A DNA stretch of 64,000 nt from Neisseria lisongii (GTDB lineage Bacteria; Pseudomonadota; Gammaproteobacteria; Burkholderiales; Neisseriaceae). The notes under the pieces were generated by a model that worked only from the letters and a program-made list of their open reading frames with translations, was not told where the DNA came from and searched no databases. Positions 21,268 to 30,336 of this stretch are shown here, in pieces (within the stretch, counting starts at the first letter, position 1; the number at the start of each line of letters is the position of its first letter). The translations under genes were made by a program, and so were the position numbers. Location of the stretch: assembly GCF_028463985.1 (NCBI RefSeq), contig NZ_CP116766.1, positions 806,001 through 870,000 on the forward strand, written 5' to 3'.

Positions 21268-21537
21268 CTATTCCACCAACTGTTCATTGAACGATAAGAC
21301 TTTCAAGACCATGTTTTCCGGAAGCGCCACCCACTCTTCGCCTTTCTGCAGCTTGGAGGGTAAAGGAATTCGCCGATGATGCTCAAAATAAAAATCCATT
21401 GCACACTGCAAAGCATCTTCAGCCATCATACGGGTTTCAACCAAGTCGTCGCCTTGCGTTATGGCTTCCGGAATATCACGGAAGGTAACAATATATCCGC
21501 CTTTTTCATCGGGTGTAAATTGTGCAGGGTAAAGCAT
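21268..21537 (-). CDS. HicB-family antitoxin, apparently orphan
   Basis: An 89-residue protein with the HicB partial RNase H fold: MLYPAQFTPDEKGGYIVTFRDIPEAITQGDDLVETRMMAEDALQ is the characteristic N-terminal layout, in which the protein resembles pedigree HicB antitoxins lacking obvious catalytic residues. A HicA toxin would normally lie just upstream, but a Correia element begins 11 bp before the start codon and no HicA-like frame is present on either side. It may be a solitary regulator or the remnant of a toxin-antitoxin pair. Confidence 0.75.
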   Translation of the reverse strand: MLYPAQFTPDEKGGYIVTFRDIPEAITQGDDLVETRMMAEDALQCAMDFYFEHHRRIPLPSKLQKGEEWVALPENMVLKVLSFNEQLVE

Positions 21538-21547
21538 ACCAAGTCTC

Positions 21548-21654
21548 TATAGTGAAATAATCTTAAAGTACTACAGCGTTGGCTTCGCCTTGCCGTATTG
21601 TCCATACTGTCTGCGGCTTGCCGCCTTGTATTGTTTTGGGGTTATTTCACTATA
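21548..21654. repeat. Correia repeat enclosed element (CREE), 107 bp
   Basis: Terminal inverted repeats TATAGTGAAATAA and TTATTTCACTATA bound an interior with the CREE hallmarks on the minus strand (CAAGGCGGCAAGCCG, GACAGTATGGACAATACGGC). Correia elements are abundant non-autonomous neisserial transposons that can carry promoters and IHF sites. This one abuts hicB and lies between it and efp. Confidence 0.85.
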
Positions 21655-21665
21655 GAAAACGCCCA

Positions 21666-21700
21666 AAGGCCGTCTGAAAATCCGATTTTCAGACGGCCTT
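21666..21700 (-). terminator. DUS hairpin downstream of efp
   Basis: Perfect 15-bp inverted AGGCC-type DUS stem, 39 bp past the efp stop. Confidence 0.75.
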
Positions 21701-21738
21701 ATTCAATATCAATTCAAGCGCTTATGCTGTTTAAAGCA

Positions 21739-22302
21739 TTAAGCCGCACGTTTGCGGAATTCGCCGGTACGGGTATCGATTTCCACTTTGTCGCCGGTTT
21801 CGATGTAGGCCATTACTTGGATTTCGGTGCCGCCAACCAAGCGTGCAGTTTTCATTACTTTGCCTGAAGTGTCGCCTTTAACCGCAGGCTCGGTGTATTC
21901 CACTTCGCGTACGATGATGGTTGGCAGTTCGACAGAAATCGGGTTGCCTTCGTAGAAGGTAACTTCGCATTGGTCTTCCATGCCGTCAACGATGAATTTC
22001 AATGCGTCGCCGATGTTTTCGGCTTCGATTTCGTATTGGTTGAATTCTTCGTCCATGAAGACATACATCGGATCGGCAAAGTAGCTATAGGTACAGTTTT
22101 TGCGGGACAATACGACTACGTCGAATTTGTCGTCGGCTTTATAAATGGTTTCGCTGGCTGCGCCGGTCAGCAGGTTTTTCAGTTTCATGCTGACTTTGGC
22201 AGAGCTGCGGCCGCCTTTGATGTATTCGCTTTTTTGCACGACCATAGGATCGTTGCCCACCATAAATACATTACCGGCACGTAATTCTTGAGCTGTTTTC
22301 AT
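21739..22302 (-). CDS. efp: Elongation factor P
   Basis: EF-P rescues ribosomes stalled at polyproline. The 187-residue protein has the KOW-like N-terminal domain and two OB domains. The tip of the modification loop is [10 protein letters not shown] with Arg32, not lysine, which is the form rhamnosylated by EarP. The neighbouring upstream gene on the same strand encodes exactly that enzyme's family (22342-23493), 39 bp away, so the pair forms a modification module. Confidence 0.97.
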   Translation of the reverse strand: MKTAQELRAGNVFMVGNDPMVVQKSEYIKGGRSSAKVSMKLKNLLTGAASETIYKADDKFDVVVLSRKNCTYSYFADPMYVFMDEEFNQYEIEAENIGDALKFIVDGMEDQCEVTFYEGNPISVELPTIIVREVEYTEPAVKGDTSGKVMKTARLVGGTEIQVMAYIETGDKVEIDTRTGEFRKRAA

Positions 22303-22341
22303 TTGTGTTTTCCAATCAAAATCGGTTATCAGTAAAACGTG

Positions 22342-23493
22342 TTATTTTAGCGTATTTGATATAAATTTGGCTAGTTTTTCCAAAGCGGAAGGCTGCGCAA
22401 ACAGAAAATCACGCCATGTTTCGGTGCTTCTCCGCCACACATCAAAGCGGCTGTCGAGCAGCTTCCAAGCGTGCAGACGCTCTTGCGCCGTCAAAGTTAT
22501 GCCGCCGTTTAATTCGTCCGACAGGGCTTGGTGGGCGGCGGAAATTTCAGGGGCGTAGCAGTCGGCGGCTTTGCGCCAAAAAGCGTGCAATTTGTCTAAA
22601 TGAACATTTTCATCTTGCGGATAAATATGCCAGAAAAAAGGTTTGGCGGCATATTGCGCCCGCATGAAACTGTCTTCGCCGCGCACAATCAGGCCGTCTG
22701 AAAACTGCAGCAGGCGGTCGAAATCTTGTTGCGGAACAAAGGGTAGGCGGTATAGCGTCAGGCAGCCGGTGCGGAAACAGCTACCGTCCTGTTGCAACGC
22801 ATCGGGCGGCACGCAGCCGCTTTGCCGCAAACTGTCGATGATTTGCCCACCCGCCAGCAGCAGGGTTATCGGTTTGTCGTATTGCCGCCACATTTCCAGC
22901 CATTTTGCCCAAATTTCGCTGCGATAGCCAAACAACAGCCATGTGGGCGTATCGGTTTGGGGTAGATTGATTTTGCGGCGGAACTGTTCCTGCTCGTCAG
23001 GCGGATAAATGCAGTAATCCCGTTCCCGAATCAGGCCGCCGCCGGCTTCGCCGAAACCCATAAACCAAAAATATTTCTGTATGCCGCCGGCTTGCGGCGA
23101 GGGCAGAAGATGCAGCCGTTCGTTGCTGACTTCAGCGCTGAGGTATTCCCAGTTCAGCCACACAGGGCCGCTGTTGCGGATAATTTGCTGTATGTTTTCA
23201 GGCAGTTCGCAGGCAAACGTTTCAATCACCATATCCGGCGGCGGCAAAGTTCCCGCCGCTTCGGCATGATTTGAATTCCAGCGGTAAAGATGAATTGCCT
23301 GATAACGGCAGGGCAGCGGCGGCACATTTGGGCATAAAGCGGAAAGGGCGGCAAAATCGTCCACCCACAACGACACTTCGGCATTTAATTCCCGCTGCAG
23401 ACTGCGTGCCAGCCGCCACGAAACGCCGATGTCGCCGTAATTGTCGATAACGTTGCAAAACAGCCAAATATGGTAAGGATGTTTGGGAAGCAT
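22342..23493 (-). CDS. earP: Protein-arginine rhamnosyltransferase for EF-P
   Basis: A 383-residue GT-B inverting glycosyltransferase that moves rhamnose from dTDP-rhamnose to Arg32 of EF-P. The N-terminal motif VIDNYGDIGVSWRLARSL carries the paired aspartates (Asp17 and Asp21, the same four-residue spacing as the known catalytic pair), and LIVRGEDSFMRAQYAAKPFFWHIYPQDENVH carries the nucleotide-sugar-binding glutamate region. It directly precedes efp and is probably co-transcribed with it. A DUS hairpin separates it from the next upstream gene. Confidence 0.95.
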   Translation of the reverse strand: MLPKHPYHIWLFCNVIDNYGDIGVSWRLARSLQRELNAEVSLWVDDFAALSALCPNVPPLPCRYQAIHLYRWNSNHAEAAGTLPPPDMVIETFACELPENIQQIIRNSGPVWLNWEYLSAEVSNERLHLLPSPQAGGIQKYFWFMGFGEAGGGLIRERDYCIYPPDEQEQFRRKINLPQTDTPTWLLFGYRSEIWAKWLEMWRQYDKPITLLLAGGQIIDSLRQSGCVPPDALQQDGSCFRTGCLTLYRLPFVPQQDFDRLLQFSDGLIVRGEDSFMRAQYAAKPFFWHIYPQDENVHLDKLHAFWRKAADCYAPEISAAHQALSDELNGGITLTAQERLHAWKLLDSRFDVWRRSTETWRDFLFAQPSALEKLAKFISNTLK

Positions 23494-23517
23494 AAGTTTT
23501 GTCGGTTAAAAATCAAA

Positions 23518-23571
23518 CAGGCCGTCTGAAAATGCGGTTTGAGCAAAACTTGCAGTTTTCAGACGGCCTTT
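23518..23571. terminator. Long-loop DUS pair between the 96-aa membrane protein gene and earP
   Basis: Inverted AGGCC-type DUS copies, 14-bp stem, with a loop of about 24 bases. Confidence 0.6.
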
Positions 23572-23576
23572 GCGGT

Positions 23577-23867
23577 TTAGAATACGCCGTAATAGTGAAA
23601 CAGATACACAATCAAGGCAATAATCGGAATAAACAGCAGCATATTTTTCCGTTTTAACGCAAAATCTTGCCGCAAATGGCAGTGAATCACGCCGAATAAG
23701 ACGAATTTAAACAGAAATGTAGCCTCACACGCCAAAATAATGCCGTTGATAAAATATTGGGTTTGATCCGGCGGCGGGAAGAGGGCGAAAACCAACAGCG
23801 TCAGCAGCGGAATCAGGCAGACAATCAGCCAGCGCAGCCATAATTTTTGAGAATCGGAAACAGCCAT
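23577..23867 (-). CDS. Small hypothetical membrane protein
   Basis: A 96-residue protein with three strongly hydrophobic segments at about residues 13-30, 38-60 and 75-93. The N-terminus is short and polar (MAVSDSQKLWLRW) and the RQDFALKRKN loop is positively charged. I do not recognise a family. It lies between ruvB and earP on the same strand, 26 bp from ruvB, and may be co-transcribed with ruvB. Confidence 0.65.
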   Translation of the reverse strand: MAVSDSQKLWLRWLIVCLIPLLTLLVFALFPPPDQTQYFINGIILACEATFLFKFVLFGVIHCHLRQDFALKRKNMLLFIPIIALIVYLFHYYGVF

Positions 23868-23893
23868 AATTATTTAATCTTTTGTTTTATAAA

Positions 23894-24925
23894 CTATTTT
23901 GAACAATCCAAACCAAAATGCAGATAGCTGCGTTCGGTCGCCACCCGCCCGCGCGGCGTGCGCTGCAAAAAGCCTTGCTGAATCAGATACGGCTCAATCA
24001 CATCTTCAATCGTATCGGTCGATTCGCCAATGGCCGCTGCAATATTTTCCAAACCCACCGGCCCGCCGTTGAATTTGTGCAACACCGCTTCCAAAAATTT
24101 GCGGTCCATCACATCCAAACCCTGATAATCGACATCCAGCATACTCAACGCCGCATCAGCCACCGCCGTATCAATCAAACCGTTGTTTTTCACTTCAGCA
24201 TAATCCCGCACCCGCCGCAGCAGACGGTTGGCAATTCGGGGCGTGCCACGGCTGCGGCGTGCCACTTCCAAAGCCCCGTCGTGATCCATATCCAGCTCCA
24301 ACAACGCAGCCGAACGGCGGACAATGGTAGCTAAATCGTTGTTTTCATAAAACTCTAATCGAGAAACAATGCCGAAACGGTCGCGCAGCGGATTGGTCAG
24401 CATACCGGCACGGGTGGTCGCACCAATCAGCGTAAACGGCGGTAAATCGATTTTCACCGAACGGGCCGCCGGTCCTTCACCGATCATAATGTCTAATTGA
24501 TAATCCTCAAGGGCAGGGTACAGCATTTCCTCAACCACCGGACTCAAACGGTGGATTTCATCAATAAACAGCACATCATGCGGATCAAGCGTGGTCAAAA
24601 GCGCCACCAAATCACCGGTTCGTTCCAACACCGGCCCCGAAGTCTGTCGCAGATTCACGCCCAATTCATTGGCAATAATATGCGCCAGCGTCGTTTTCCC
24701 CAAGCCCGGCGGACCAAACAGCAAAGTATGATCCAAAGCCTCGCCACGGTTTTTCGCCGCCTCAATAAAAATAGCCAACTGCTCCTTGGCTTTGGGCTGT
24801 CCGATATAGTCGCTCAGACTTTTCGGCCGCAACGCCCGTTCCAATAATTCCTCTTGTTGGGAAATATTCTTTGAAGAAACAATACGCTGGGGCGATTGGG
24901 CAGTCAAATTGTCGGTATGTAGCAT
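23894..24925 (-). CDS. ruvB: Holliday junction branch migration ATPase RuvB
   Basis: Hexameric motor that drives branch migration with RuvA at recombination intermediates. The 343-residue protein has Walker [10 protein letters not shown], Walker B LFIDEIHR, sensor 1 in [11 protein letters not shown], the arginine finger in [15 protein letters not shown], and the C-terminal winged helix with [37 protein letters not shown]. RuvA is not nearby. The next upstream gene (24958-25269) is 32 bp away. Confidence 0.97.
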   Translation of the reverse strand: MLHTDNLTAQSPQRIVSSKNISQQEELLERALRPKSLSDYIGQPKAKEQLAIFIEAAKNRGEALDHTLLFGPPGLGKTTLAHIIANELGVNLRQTSGPVLERTGDLVALLTTLDPHDVLFIDEIHRLSPVVEEMLYPALEDYQLDIMIGEGPAARSVKIDLPPFTLIGATTRAGMLTNPLRDRFGIVSRLEFYENNDLATIVRRSAALLELDMDHDGALEVARRSRGTPRIANRLLRRVRDYAEVKNNGLIDTAVADAALSMLDVDYQGLDVMDRKFLEAVLHKFNGGPVGLENIAAAIGESTDTIEDVIEPYLIQQGFLQRTPRGRVATERSYLHFGLDCSK

Positions 24926-24957
24926 AAACGTTTATCCATTCAGATTTTCAGACGGCC

Positions 24958-25269
24958 TCAACCGCGCATTTCACGCCAAACCAGATAATCACGCAGCGGC
25001 GGTAACGGCGGATTGATACAGTGCGGACACACACCGGTTATATCCTCATCATCGCTGTCGATATGAAACGCATTCGGATCAAACCGAACCTGCTGCAAAA
25101 CCGCCTGAGCCAAAGCCTGCGCCTGAACCACGTCAAACTGAAAACGGCTTAAAATATCGTTCAACAACGCCAGCTCGGCAGCGCTAAACTCAGCGCAAGC
25201 AGTTTGAATCATACGCCGATAATCAGAATTGGTAATTTTTGAGAGCAGCAAATCGTTTTCGGTTATCAT
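24958..25269 (-). CDS. Hypothetical protein with CPHC motif
   Basis: A 103-residue cytoplasmic protein, mostly helical over its first 70 residues (ITNSDYRRMIQTACAEFSAAELALLNDIL). A CPHC pair lies near residue 82, followed by a Pro-rich turn. I do not recognise a named family. It lies upstream of ruvB on the same strand with only a DUS fragment between them, so it is probably in the same transcript. Confidence 0.6.
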   Translation of the reverse strand: MITENDLLLSKITNSDYRRMIQTACAEFSAAELALLNDILSRFQFDVVQAQALAQAVLQQVRFDPNAFHIDSDDEDITGVCPHCINPPLPPLRDYLVWREMRG

Positions 25270-25436
25270 GAAAAAACAGCATCAGACAAATTAAATAAGG
25301 CTGATATTATAGCCGTATTACCCCTGTTTTCGGAAAACTATTTTTATTCGTATAATGTATATTATGTTAAATTTTTAATATGGTAAAAAATAGCCTAAAT
25401 CAGTTTCATGCAAAATCTTTATTCCCTTTTTTAAAT

Positions 25437-25817
25437 TTAGGATGATTTACGGATATGTTCTACCCGCTCAACCTGTTTGGCCAAATAAAGTGCGGCGGCT
25501 GCGCCGCATATATCGGCGAGTGCGTCGCCCCATGTGCCTTCTCGGTCTAGGGTAAACAGTGCCTGCGCCAATTCGCTGGCAACCGCCCATATCAGTGCCG
25601 CTGATAATAGTCCGACTATGGGAATGTTTTTTCCTGCGGCTCGATATGCCCGGGTGCAAAGCCAGATTTGGGCGAAAAATAGTAGGAAATGTACCAGTTT
25701 GTCAAAATGGGGAAACGGCATAGCGCCGCCGCTGCTGTGGTGAAACAGCAGTGCGTAGATTGAGGCGGCAAACCACAGGGCGGCAAACAGGGTAAATTTA
25801 TTTTTGGGCAAGCTCAT
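25437..25817 (-). CDS. VanZ-like membrane protein
   Basis: A 126-residue protein with four hydrophobic segments and the VanZ-family pattern: FPHFDKLVHFLLFF in the second segment and SELAQALFTLDREGTWGDALADICGAAAALYLA near the end, with the conserved Glu, Gln and Asp. VanZ proteins of Gram-positive bacteria affect teicoplanin resistance; the role of the many short proteobacterial relatives is not known. Its start overlaps the end of the upstream 72-aa gene by 20 bp. Confidence 0.75.
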   Translation of the reverse strand: MSLPKNKFTLFAALWFAASIYALLFHHSSGGAMPFPHFDKLVHFLLFFAQIWLCTRAYRAAGKNIPIVGLLSAALIWAVASELAQALFTLDREGTWGDALADICGAAAALYLAKQVERVEHIRKSS

Positions 25818-26016
25818 GTTCTTCGTCCAGCCATGTTTGGCACAGTGCGGCCAGTCGGGTGAATTTTCCGCCCCGCTGCTGCAGCCAGTTTTGCCATTGT
25901 GCCACTTCCTGCGGCTTCGGCGCTTCGTCTATGCTGCATTCATAAAGCAGAAAATTGAGGGTTTCTTCGACCGTGCCGACGGTTTCGGTGCGGATTAAGT
26001 CTGTCAGTTCGCTCAT
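25798..26016 (-). CDS. Small hypothetical acidic protein
   Basis: A 72-residue protein starting MSELTDLIRTETVGTVEETL from the ATG at 26016. The frame extends to 26085, but that part lies in a DUS hairpin and is unlikely to be coding. It is rich in Glu, Gln and Trp and looks helical and cytoplasmic. No family is recognised. It overlaps the VanZ-like gene by 20 bp, suggesting coupled translation. Confidence 0.6.
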   Translation of the reverse strand: MSELTDLIRTETVGTVEETLNFLLYECSIDEAPKPQEVAQWQNWLQQRGGKFTRLAALCQTWLDEEHELAQK

Positions 26017-26395
26017 GGTCTTTGTTTTGATGAAAATTGCTTGAGATGATGCCGTCTGAAAATCGGGGATATTTTCAGACGGCATCGCTGTTTTCGGTTT
26101 TATAAAAAAATATGATACTGCAGCGAGCCACCCTTTCCCTTCCCGTAGCGGGACGAGGAATCGTGTGTAGCGTGCTTGCCTAAATATGCACGTGTTCTTT
26201 AAATTTCATATAAATGCCGTCTGAAAATGAGCGTAGCGAACTTCGGCGAAGCTAAAATCGGATTTTCAGACGGCTTCGACATAAAACTCACAGAACAGGT
26301 GCGTGCTTTGGCGCACATCCTACAAGTGCCGGATTAAATGGTATGGATTATTCAGTTAATCCACTATATTTTGTACAGAAACTTCGGTGTTTTAA
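26017..26395. other. Intergenic region with DUS hairpins and a dispersed repeat
   Basis: No gene. It contains a DUS hairpin at 26048-26086, the second copy of the dispersed repeat at 26104-26160 (inverted relative to 2250-2325), and a long DUS pair at 26214-26275 whose loop holds the small inverted repeat AGCGTAGCGAACTTCGGCGA. The latter should terminate the panB-panC transcript arriving on the minus strand. A degraded Correia-type end (TTAATCCACTATA) is at about 26358. Confidence 0.6.
26104..26160. repeat. Dispersed intergenic repeat, copy 2
   Basis: Matches the complement of 2250-2325 over most of its length, including GCAGCGAGCCACCCTT and a TTCCCG...CGGGACG segment. Confidence 0.5.
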
Positions 26396-27229
26396 CTATA
26401 AAACCACTTCCAAATTATCGATCAGCCGTGTCCGGCCCAAGCGGGCGGCGGCGAGGATAACGAGGGCTTTGTCGCCGCTGCGGGCAACGGCCAAATCTTC
26501 GGCTCGGCGGATTTCGACATAATCGACTGTCCAGCCTCGGGCGTTGAGTTCGGCGGCGGCGTTTTGCTCCAAGGCAACGTAGTCGGTATTGCCGTCTGAA
26601 AGTCGGGTGGCGACGCTTTGCAATACTTGATACAGTTGCGGGGCTTCTGCCCGTTCTTGTTCGTTCAGGTATTGGTTGCGGCTGGAGAGTGCCAAGCCGT
26701 CGTCGGCTCTTCCGGTATCGACGGGGACGATTTCAATCGGGAAATTCAGGTCTTCCACCAAGCCTTTGATGATGGCAAGCTGCTGGTAGTCTTTTTTGCC
26801 GAAACAGGCGACATCGGGGCAAACGATGTTGAAGAGTTTGGCAACGACGGTGGCAACGCCTCGGAAATGGCCGGGGCGGAATTTACCGCACAATTCGTTT
26901 TGCAGATGCGGCGGCTCGATGTTGAAGCGTTGTTCGGTATGCGGATACAGTTCTTTTTCGTCCGGCGCAAAAATAACGGCCACGCCCTCGCCTGCCAGTT
27001 TGTCGGCATCTTGCTGCAAGGTGCGGGGATAGCGGTCGAAATCTTCGCCCTGCCCGAATTGCAGGCGGTTGACGAAAATGCTGACAACGATATTGTCTGC
27101 CCGTTTGGCGGCTTCGCGCACCAATGCCAAATGGCCTTCGTGCAGGTTGCCCATGGTCGGAACGAAAGCGACTTTGCCGGCGGTTTTGCGCCACGCCCGC
27201 AGTTCTTGAACGGTATGAATGATTTTCAT
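26396..27229 (-). CDS. panC: Pantothenate synthetase
   Basis: Condenses pantoate and beta-alanine with ATP to make pantothenate, the coenzyme A precursor. The 277-residue protein has the HIGH-like motif [39 protein letters not shown], the conserved [14 protein letters not shown] and the C-terminal [11 protein letters not shown] (KMSKS-like) region. It lies 97 bp after panB on the same strand with an inverted DUS pair between them. Confidence 0.97.
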   Translation of the reverse strand: MKIIHTVQELRAWRKTAGKVAFVPTMGNLHEGHLALVREAAKRADNIVVSIFVNRLQFGQGEDFDRYPRTLQQDADKLAGEGVAVIFAPDEKELYPHTEQRFNIEPPHLQNELCGKFRPGHFRGVATVVAKLFNIVCPDVACFGKKDYQQLAIIKGLVEDLNFPIEIVPVDTGRADDGLALSSRNQYLNEQERAEAPQLYQVLQSVATRLSDGNTDYVALEQNAAAELNARGWTVDYVEIRRAEDLAVARSGDKALVILAAARLGRTRLIDNLEVVL

Positions 27230-27257
27230 GGTGTGGGTTATTCCTTATTTGGAACGC

Positions 27258-27316
27258 TGTTTTTCAGACGGCCTGCCCTGAATCTTCAAATCAGGGCTTG
27301 AGGCCGTCTGAAAATG
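27258..27316. terminator. DUS pair between panB and panC
   Basis: TTTTCAGACGGCC at about 27260 and GGCCGTCTGAAAA at about 27302 are inverted around a loop that itself contains CCCTGA/TCAGGG. It may partly terminate the panB transcript before panC. Confidence 0.5.
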
Positions 27317-27326
27317 CGGTTTTGCC

Positions 27327-28118
27327 TTACATGGCAAAAGTGTGTTCATCGGCGGGGAAGGTTTTGGCTTTGACTTCGGCGACATAGGCCGCCACTGCTG
27401 CCTGAATGCTGTTTTGCCCCGCCATAAAATTTTTCACGAATTTGGCGGTTTTGCCGGGGAATATGCCCAGCATATCGTGCATCACCAATACCTGCCCGTC
27501 GCAATCTGCGCCTGCGCCGATACCGATGGTCGGACAGCTTGCGGCTTCGGTTACCTGTTTGCCCAATTCCGCCGGTACGCATTCCATCAGCAATACGGCG
27601 GCACCGGCTTCTTCATGCGCACGGGCATCGTTCAGCAATACTGCTGCCTGATCGCCCCGCCCCTGCACTTTATAGCCACCGAAGGCAAACACCGACTGCG
27701 GTGTCAGACCGATATGGGCGCACACGGGAATGCCCCGCTGCTGCAGAAATGCGGTGGTTTCCGCCATAAATGCGCCGCCTTCGAGTTTGACCATATGCGC
27801 ACCGGCCGCCATCAGTTCCGCCGCCGCTGCAAACGCCTGTTCTTTGCTCTGCTGATACGCACCGAACGGCAAATCGCTGAGTATCAACGCATTTTTTGCA
27901 CCCCGTGCCACGCATTTGGTGTGATAACACATATCCGCCAAGCTCACCGGCAAAGTCGAAGCCCGCCCCTGCACAGCCATACCCAGCGAGTCGCCCACCA
28001 GCAAAACGTCCACGCCGGCATTTTCCGCCAGCGAAGCAAAGCTCGCTTCGTAAGCGGTCAGCATGGCGATTTTTTCACCGTCCTGCTTCATTTTGCGCAA
28101 GGTGTTTACAGTAATCAT
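27327..28118 (-). CDS. panB: 3-methyl-2-oxobutanoate hydroxymethyltransferase
   Basis: First committed enzyme of pantothenate synthesis; it transfers a hydroxymethyl group from methylene-tetrahydrofolate to ketoisovalerate. The 263-residue protein has [29 protein letters not shown] with the metal-binding Asp, VKLEGG with the Lys and Glu, HIGLTPQSV and [22 protein letters not shown]. panB and panC are adjacent as in most bacteria. Confidence 0.97.
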   Translation of the reverse strand: MITVNTLRKMKQDGEKIAMLTAYEASFASLAENAGVDVLLVGDSLGMAVQGRASTLPVSLADMCYHTKCVARGAKNALILSDLPFGAYQQSKEQAFAAAAELMAAGAHMVKLEGGAFMAETTAFLQQRGIPVCAHIGLTPQSVFAFGGYKVQGRGDQAAVLLNDARAHEEAGAAVLLMECVPAELGKQVTEAASCPTIGIGAGADCDGQVLVMHDMLGIFPGKTAKFVKNFMAGQNSIQAAVAAYVAEVKAKTFPADEHTFAM

Positions 28119-28259
28119 ATTTTCATTATCCCGCCTGATTTTCAGACGGCCTCAGTCTGATTAAGAAGCCGCTATTATAAAGTTTTGCCGCCGCAATGTG
28201 GGAAAACCGTTCCAATTTGATTGCAAAAATTTGTTTATTCAGGTGATAGCCTACCAAGC

Positions 28260-28366
28260 TATAGTGAATTCACTAAAAAGTAGGACAAGGCGGCGAGCCG
28301 AAGACAGTACAGATAGTACGGCTAGGCGAGCCAACGCCGTAATACTTTTAAAGTGGGTTCACGATA
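28260..28366. repeat. Correia repeat enclosed element with one decayed end
   Basis: The left end is TATAGTGAATTCACT, the interior has the CREE hallmarks ACAAGGCGGCGAGCCGAAG and GACAGTACAGATAGTACGG, and the right end is decayed to GTGGGTTCACGATA. The element reaches 8 bp into the transporter gene at 28359, supplying its stop codon. Confidence 0.8.
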
Positions 28367-29231
28367 CCCATGAACGCAGCGTTTCCCAATAAAACAGACA
28401 CACCACGGCGACCAGCGCCATGCTGATACCGGCGGCGTTGATGCTGCTGATTTTTTCCTTGAAGAAACCGGCACCAATCAGCGTACCCAATACAATCACG
28501 CCCATGTTCATACCGGCAAATACGATGCTCGGATTCTCGCTCAGGGTTTGGTGCGCCCGGATATAGGTCAGGATATTCAGAAAATTCAATCCGCCCAACA
28601 CTGCGCCGCCGATAATGCTTTCCGGCCGCCACTTGCTGCCTTTGGCAAACAGCCAGCCGAACATCAACACCGCTGCCAGACAAAACGCCACCAGCAGATT
28701 GCCCGAAAACGCCGTGCCGCTTTTTGCCAGCTGTTTGAACAGAATATCGATCACACCGTAGCCCGCCCAAACGCCCAACAGCAAGCCCGCCTGCTGCGTC
28801 AGCGTGCCGCCTTTTTTTGCGGTATCCGCTTTCCACAACAGACACAGCAGCGCTGCAAACGCCAGCACAATCCCGATCAAACGCCCTTCGGTAAGCGTTT
28901 CGCCGAAAATCAGAAACGATGCCAAAATCGGCAAAAACAGCGATAATCGCTGCGCTGCGTCCGATTTGACAATCCCGACCTGCTCGACCGCCCGCCCCAT
29001 AATGATAAACACGCCGGGCAACAACACGCCCAAGGCGGCGAAAATCCACCATGTCGGCAAAAACTGTTGCGGCTGGTGCAGATCAGGCTGCAAAACCCAC
29101 ATCGTCAGCGCCACTGCCACAATATAGTTCACCGCCACCGCCTGCTCGATATCGATTTTCTGTTTGCGGGCGATTTTCAGCAAAACCGACACGCTGACGC
29201 TGCACAAAATACTGGCCAAAAGATAAATCAT
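28359..29231 (-). CDS. EamA/DMT-family transporter
   Basis: A 290-residue inner-membrane protein with about ten hydrophobic segments in two homologous halves, as in drug/metabolite transporters. FLPTWWIFAALGVLLPGVFIIMGRAVEQVG and ILASFLIFGETLTEGRLIGIVLAFAALLCLL mark the first half; GVIVLGTLIGAGFFKEKISSINAAGISMALVAVVCLFYW marks the second. The substrate is unknown. The last two codons and the TGA lie inside a Correia element, so the original C-terminus was probably different. Confidence 0.82.
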   Translation of the reverse strand: MIYLLASILCSVSVSVLLKIARKQKIDIEQAVAVNYIVAVALTMWVLQPDLHQPQQFLPTWWIFAALGVLLPGVFIIMGRAVEQVGIVKSDAAQRLSLFLPILASFLIFGETLTEGRLIGIVLAFAALLCLLWKADTAKKGGTLTQQAGLLLGVWAGYGVIDILFKQLAKSGTAFSGNLLVAFCLAAVLMFGWLFAKGSKWRPESIIGGAVLGGLNFLNILTYIRAHQTLSENPSIVFAGMNMGVIVLGTLIGAGFFKEKISSINAAGISMALVAVVCLFYWETLRSWVS

Positions 29232-29256
29232 TTTATTCCCTTTTTATTTCAAAACC

Positions 29257-29736
29257 TTATACCGCTACATTTACCGTTTGCGGATTCAACACTTTCAAAC
29301 CCTCGGGCGAAATGGCGGCGATAAAGCCCCGCTTGCCGCCGTTGATATAGATTTCGGGCAAATCCCAAATCGATTGCTCGACATAGACCGGCAACGCCGT
29401 TTTGCAGCCGAACGGCGTTGTGCCGCCGACCAGATAACCCGTCCATTTGTTTGCCTGCTTCGGATCGGCCGGCTCGATGTGTTTCATGCCCAATTCACGG
29501 GCAAGATTGCGGGTGGAAATCTGTTTGTCGCCGTGCATCAATACAATCAGCCCCTGTTTGTTTTCATTTTGCAAAACAATGGTTTTAATCACACAATGTT
29601 CGTCTGTATCAAACAGAGCCGCAAACTGCGCCGTGCCGCCGTGTTCCTCATAAGGATAGACATACGGACGAAATTCGATTTTGGCGCTGCGCCACACCCG
29701 CACGGCGGCGGTTACCGGATAATCCTGTTTACTCAT
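29257..29736 (-). CDS. YbaK/EbsC-family Cys-tRNA(Pro) deacylase-like protein
   Basis: A 159-residue cytoplasmic protein of the YbaK editing family, which removes cysteine mischarged onto tRNA-Pro. VIKTIVLQNENKQGLIVLMHGDKQISTRNLAREL and the conserved GYLVGGTTPFG loop are visible, followed by VYVEQSIWDLPEIYINGGKRG. I chose the ATG at 29736, preceded by GGAAGGGAAACG, over the longer frame to 29847, which would run through a 38-bp palindrome. It lies 25 bp upstream of the EamA gene on the same strand. Confidence 0.88.
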   Translation of the reverse strand: MSKQDYPVTAAVRVWRSAKIEFRPYVYPYEEHGGTAQFAALFDTDEHCVIKTIVLQNENKQGLIVLMHGDKQISTRNLARELGMKHIEPADPKQANKWTGYLVGGTTPFGCKTALPVYVEQSIWDLPEIYINGGKRGFIAAISPEGLKVLNPQTVNVAV

Positions 29737-29756
29737 CGTTTCCCTTCCATTAAATT

Positions 29757-29794
29757 CTTTGATTTTCAGACGGCATGCCGTCTGAAAATCAAAG
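29757..29794. repeat. 38-bp perfect palindrome made of two abutting DUS copies
   Basis: Two outward-reading uptake sequences share the centre GGCATGCC, giving a palindrome with no loop, extended by CTTTGA/TCAAAG flanks. It lies in the divergent promoter gap between ybaK and ridA, where a terminator would make little sense. Confidence 0.7.
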
Positions 29795-29871
29795 ACAATG
29801 CAAAGCGCAAATGTTACCATATACCGCACTTTTGGTTTAACAATCATTCACACTTTTAAGGAATCCTCAGC

Positions 29872-30228
29872 ATGACTGTCCAATATTTCGGCCAAACGCC
29901 CCGCCTTTCCGAAGCCACTGTTGCCAACGGCTTCGTTTTTCTCTCCGGCATGGTACCGGAAAACACCGGAGACAACGTCAAAGCCCAAACCGAAAACGTG
30001 TTGGCGCAAATCGACCACTGGCTGGCGCAATGCGGTTCGGACAAACAGCATATTCTCGAAGCCACCATCTTCCTGCCCGACCTCGCCGACTACGCCGCCA
30101 TGAACGAAGCTTGGGACGCATGGGTCAATCCCCAACGCAGCCCCGCCCGTGCCTGCGTGGAAGCCAAGCTCGCCAATCCCGAATGGAAAGTCGAAATCAA
30201 AGTTTCCGCCGTTCAGATCAAACCTTGA
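29872..30228 (+). CDS. RidA-family (YjgF) enamine/imine deaminase
   Basis: A 118-residue protein of the Rid family, trimeric enzymes that hydrolyse reactive enamine and imine intermediates from amino acid metabolism. ATVANGFVFLSGMVPENTG and the C-terminal PARACVEAKLANPEWKVEIKVSA are diagnostic; the conserved Arg of the active site is in RACVE. The subgroup is uncertain. It is transcribed away from ybaK and followed by ygfZ 108 bp later. Confidence 0.88.
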   Translation: MTVQYFGQTPRLSEATVANGFVFLSGMVPENTGDNVKAQTENVLAQIDHWLAQCGSDKQHILEATIFLPDLADYAAMNEAWDAWVNPQRSPARACVEAKLANPEWKVEIKVSAVQIKP

Positions 30229-30336
30229 TTGGCGGTAAAGATAAGGGATTTGTTCCGAAATATTCGAACAAATCCCTTTACTTTCCGGCAAGCGTCCCCA
30301 TCTCGCCATCATGTTTCCCAACGCTAAGGACAGACT

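Noticed and set aside
21538..21738. A HicA toxin gene next to hicB
   Set aside because: The space is filled by a Correia element and a DUS hairpin; no frame with the HicA fold or its histidine is present.
29758..29847. N-terminal extension of the YbaK-like protein
   Set aside because: The extra codons run through a DUS palindrome and lack family support; a good ribosome site precedes the ATG at 29736.
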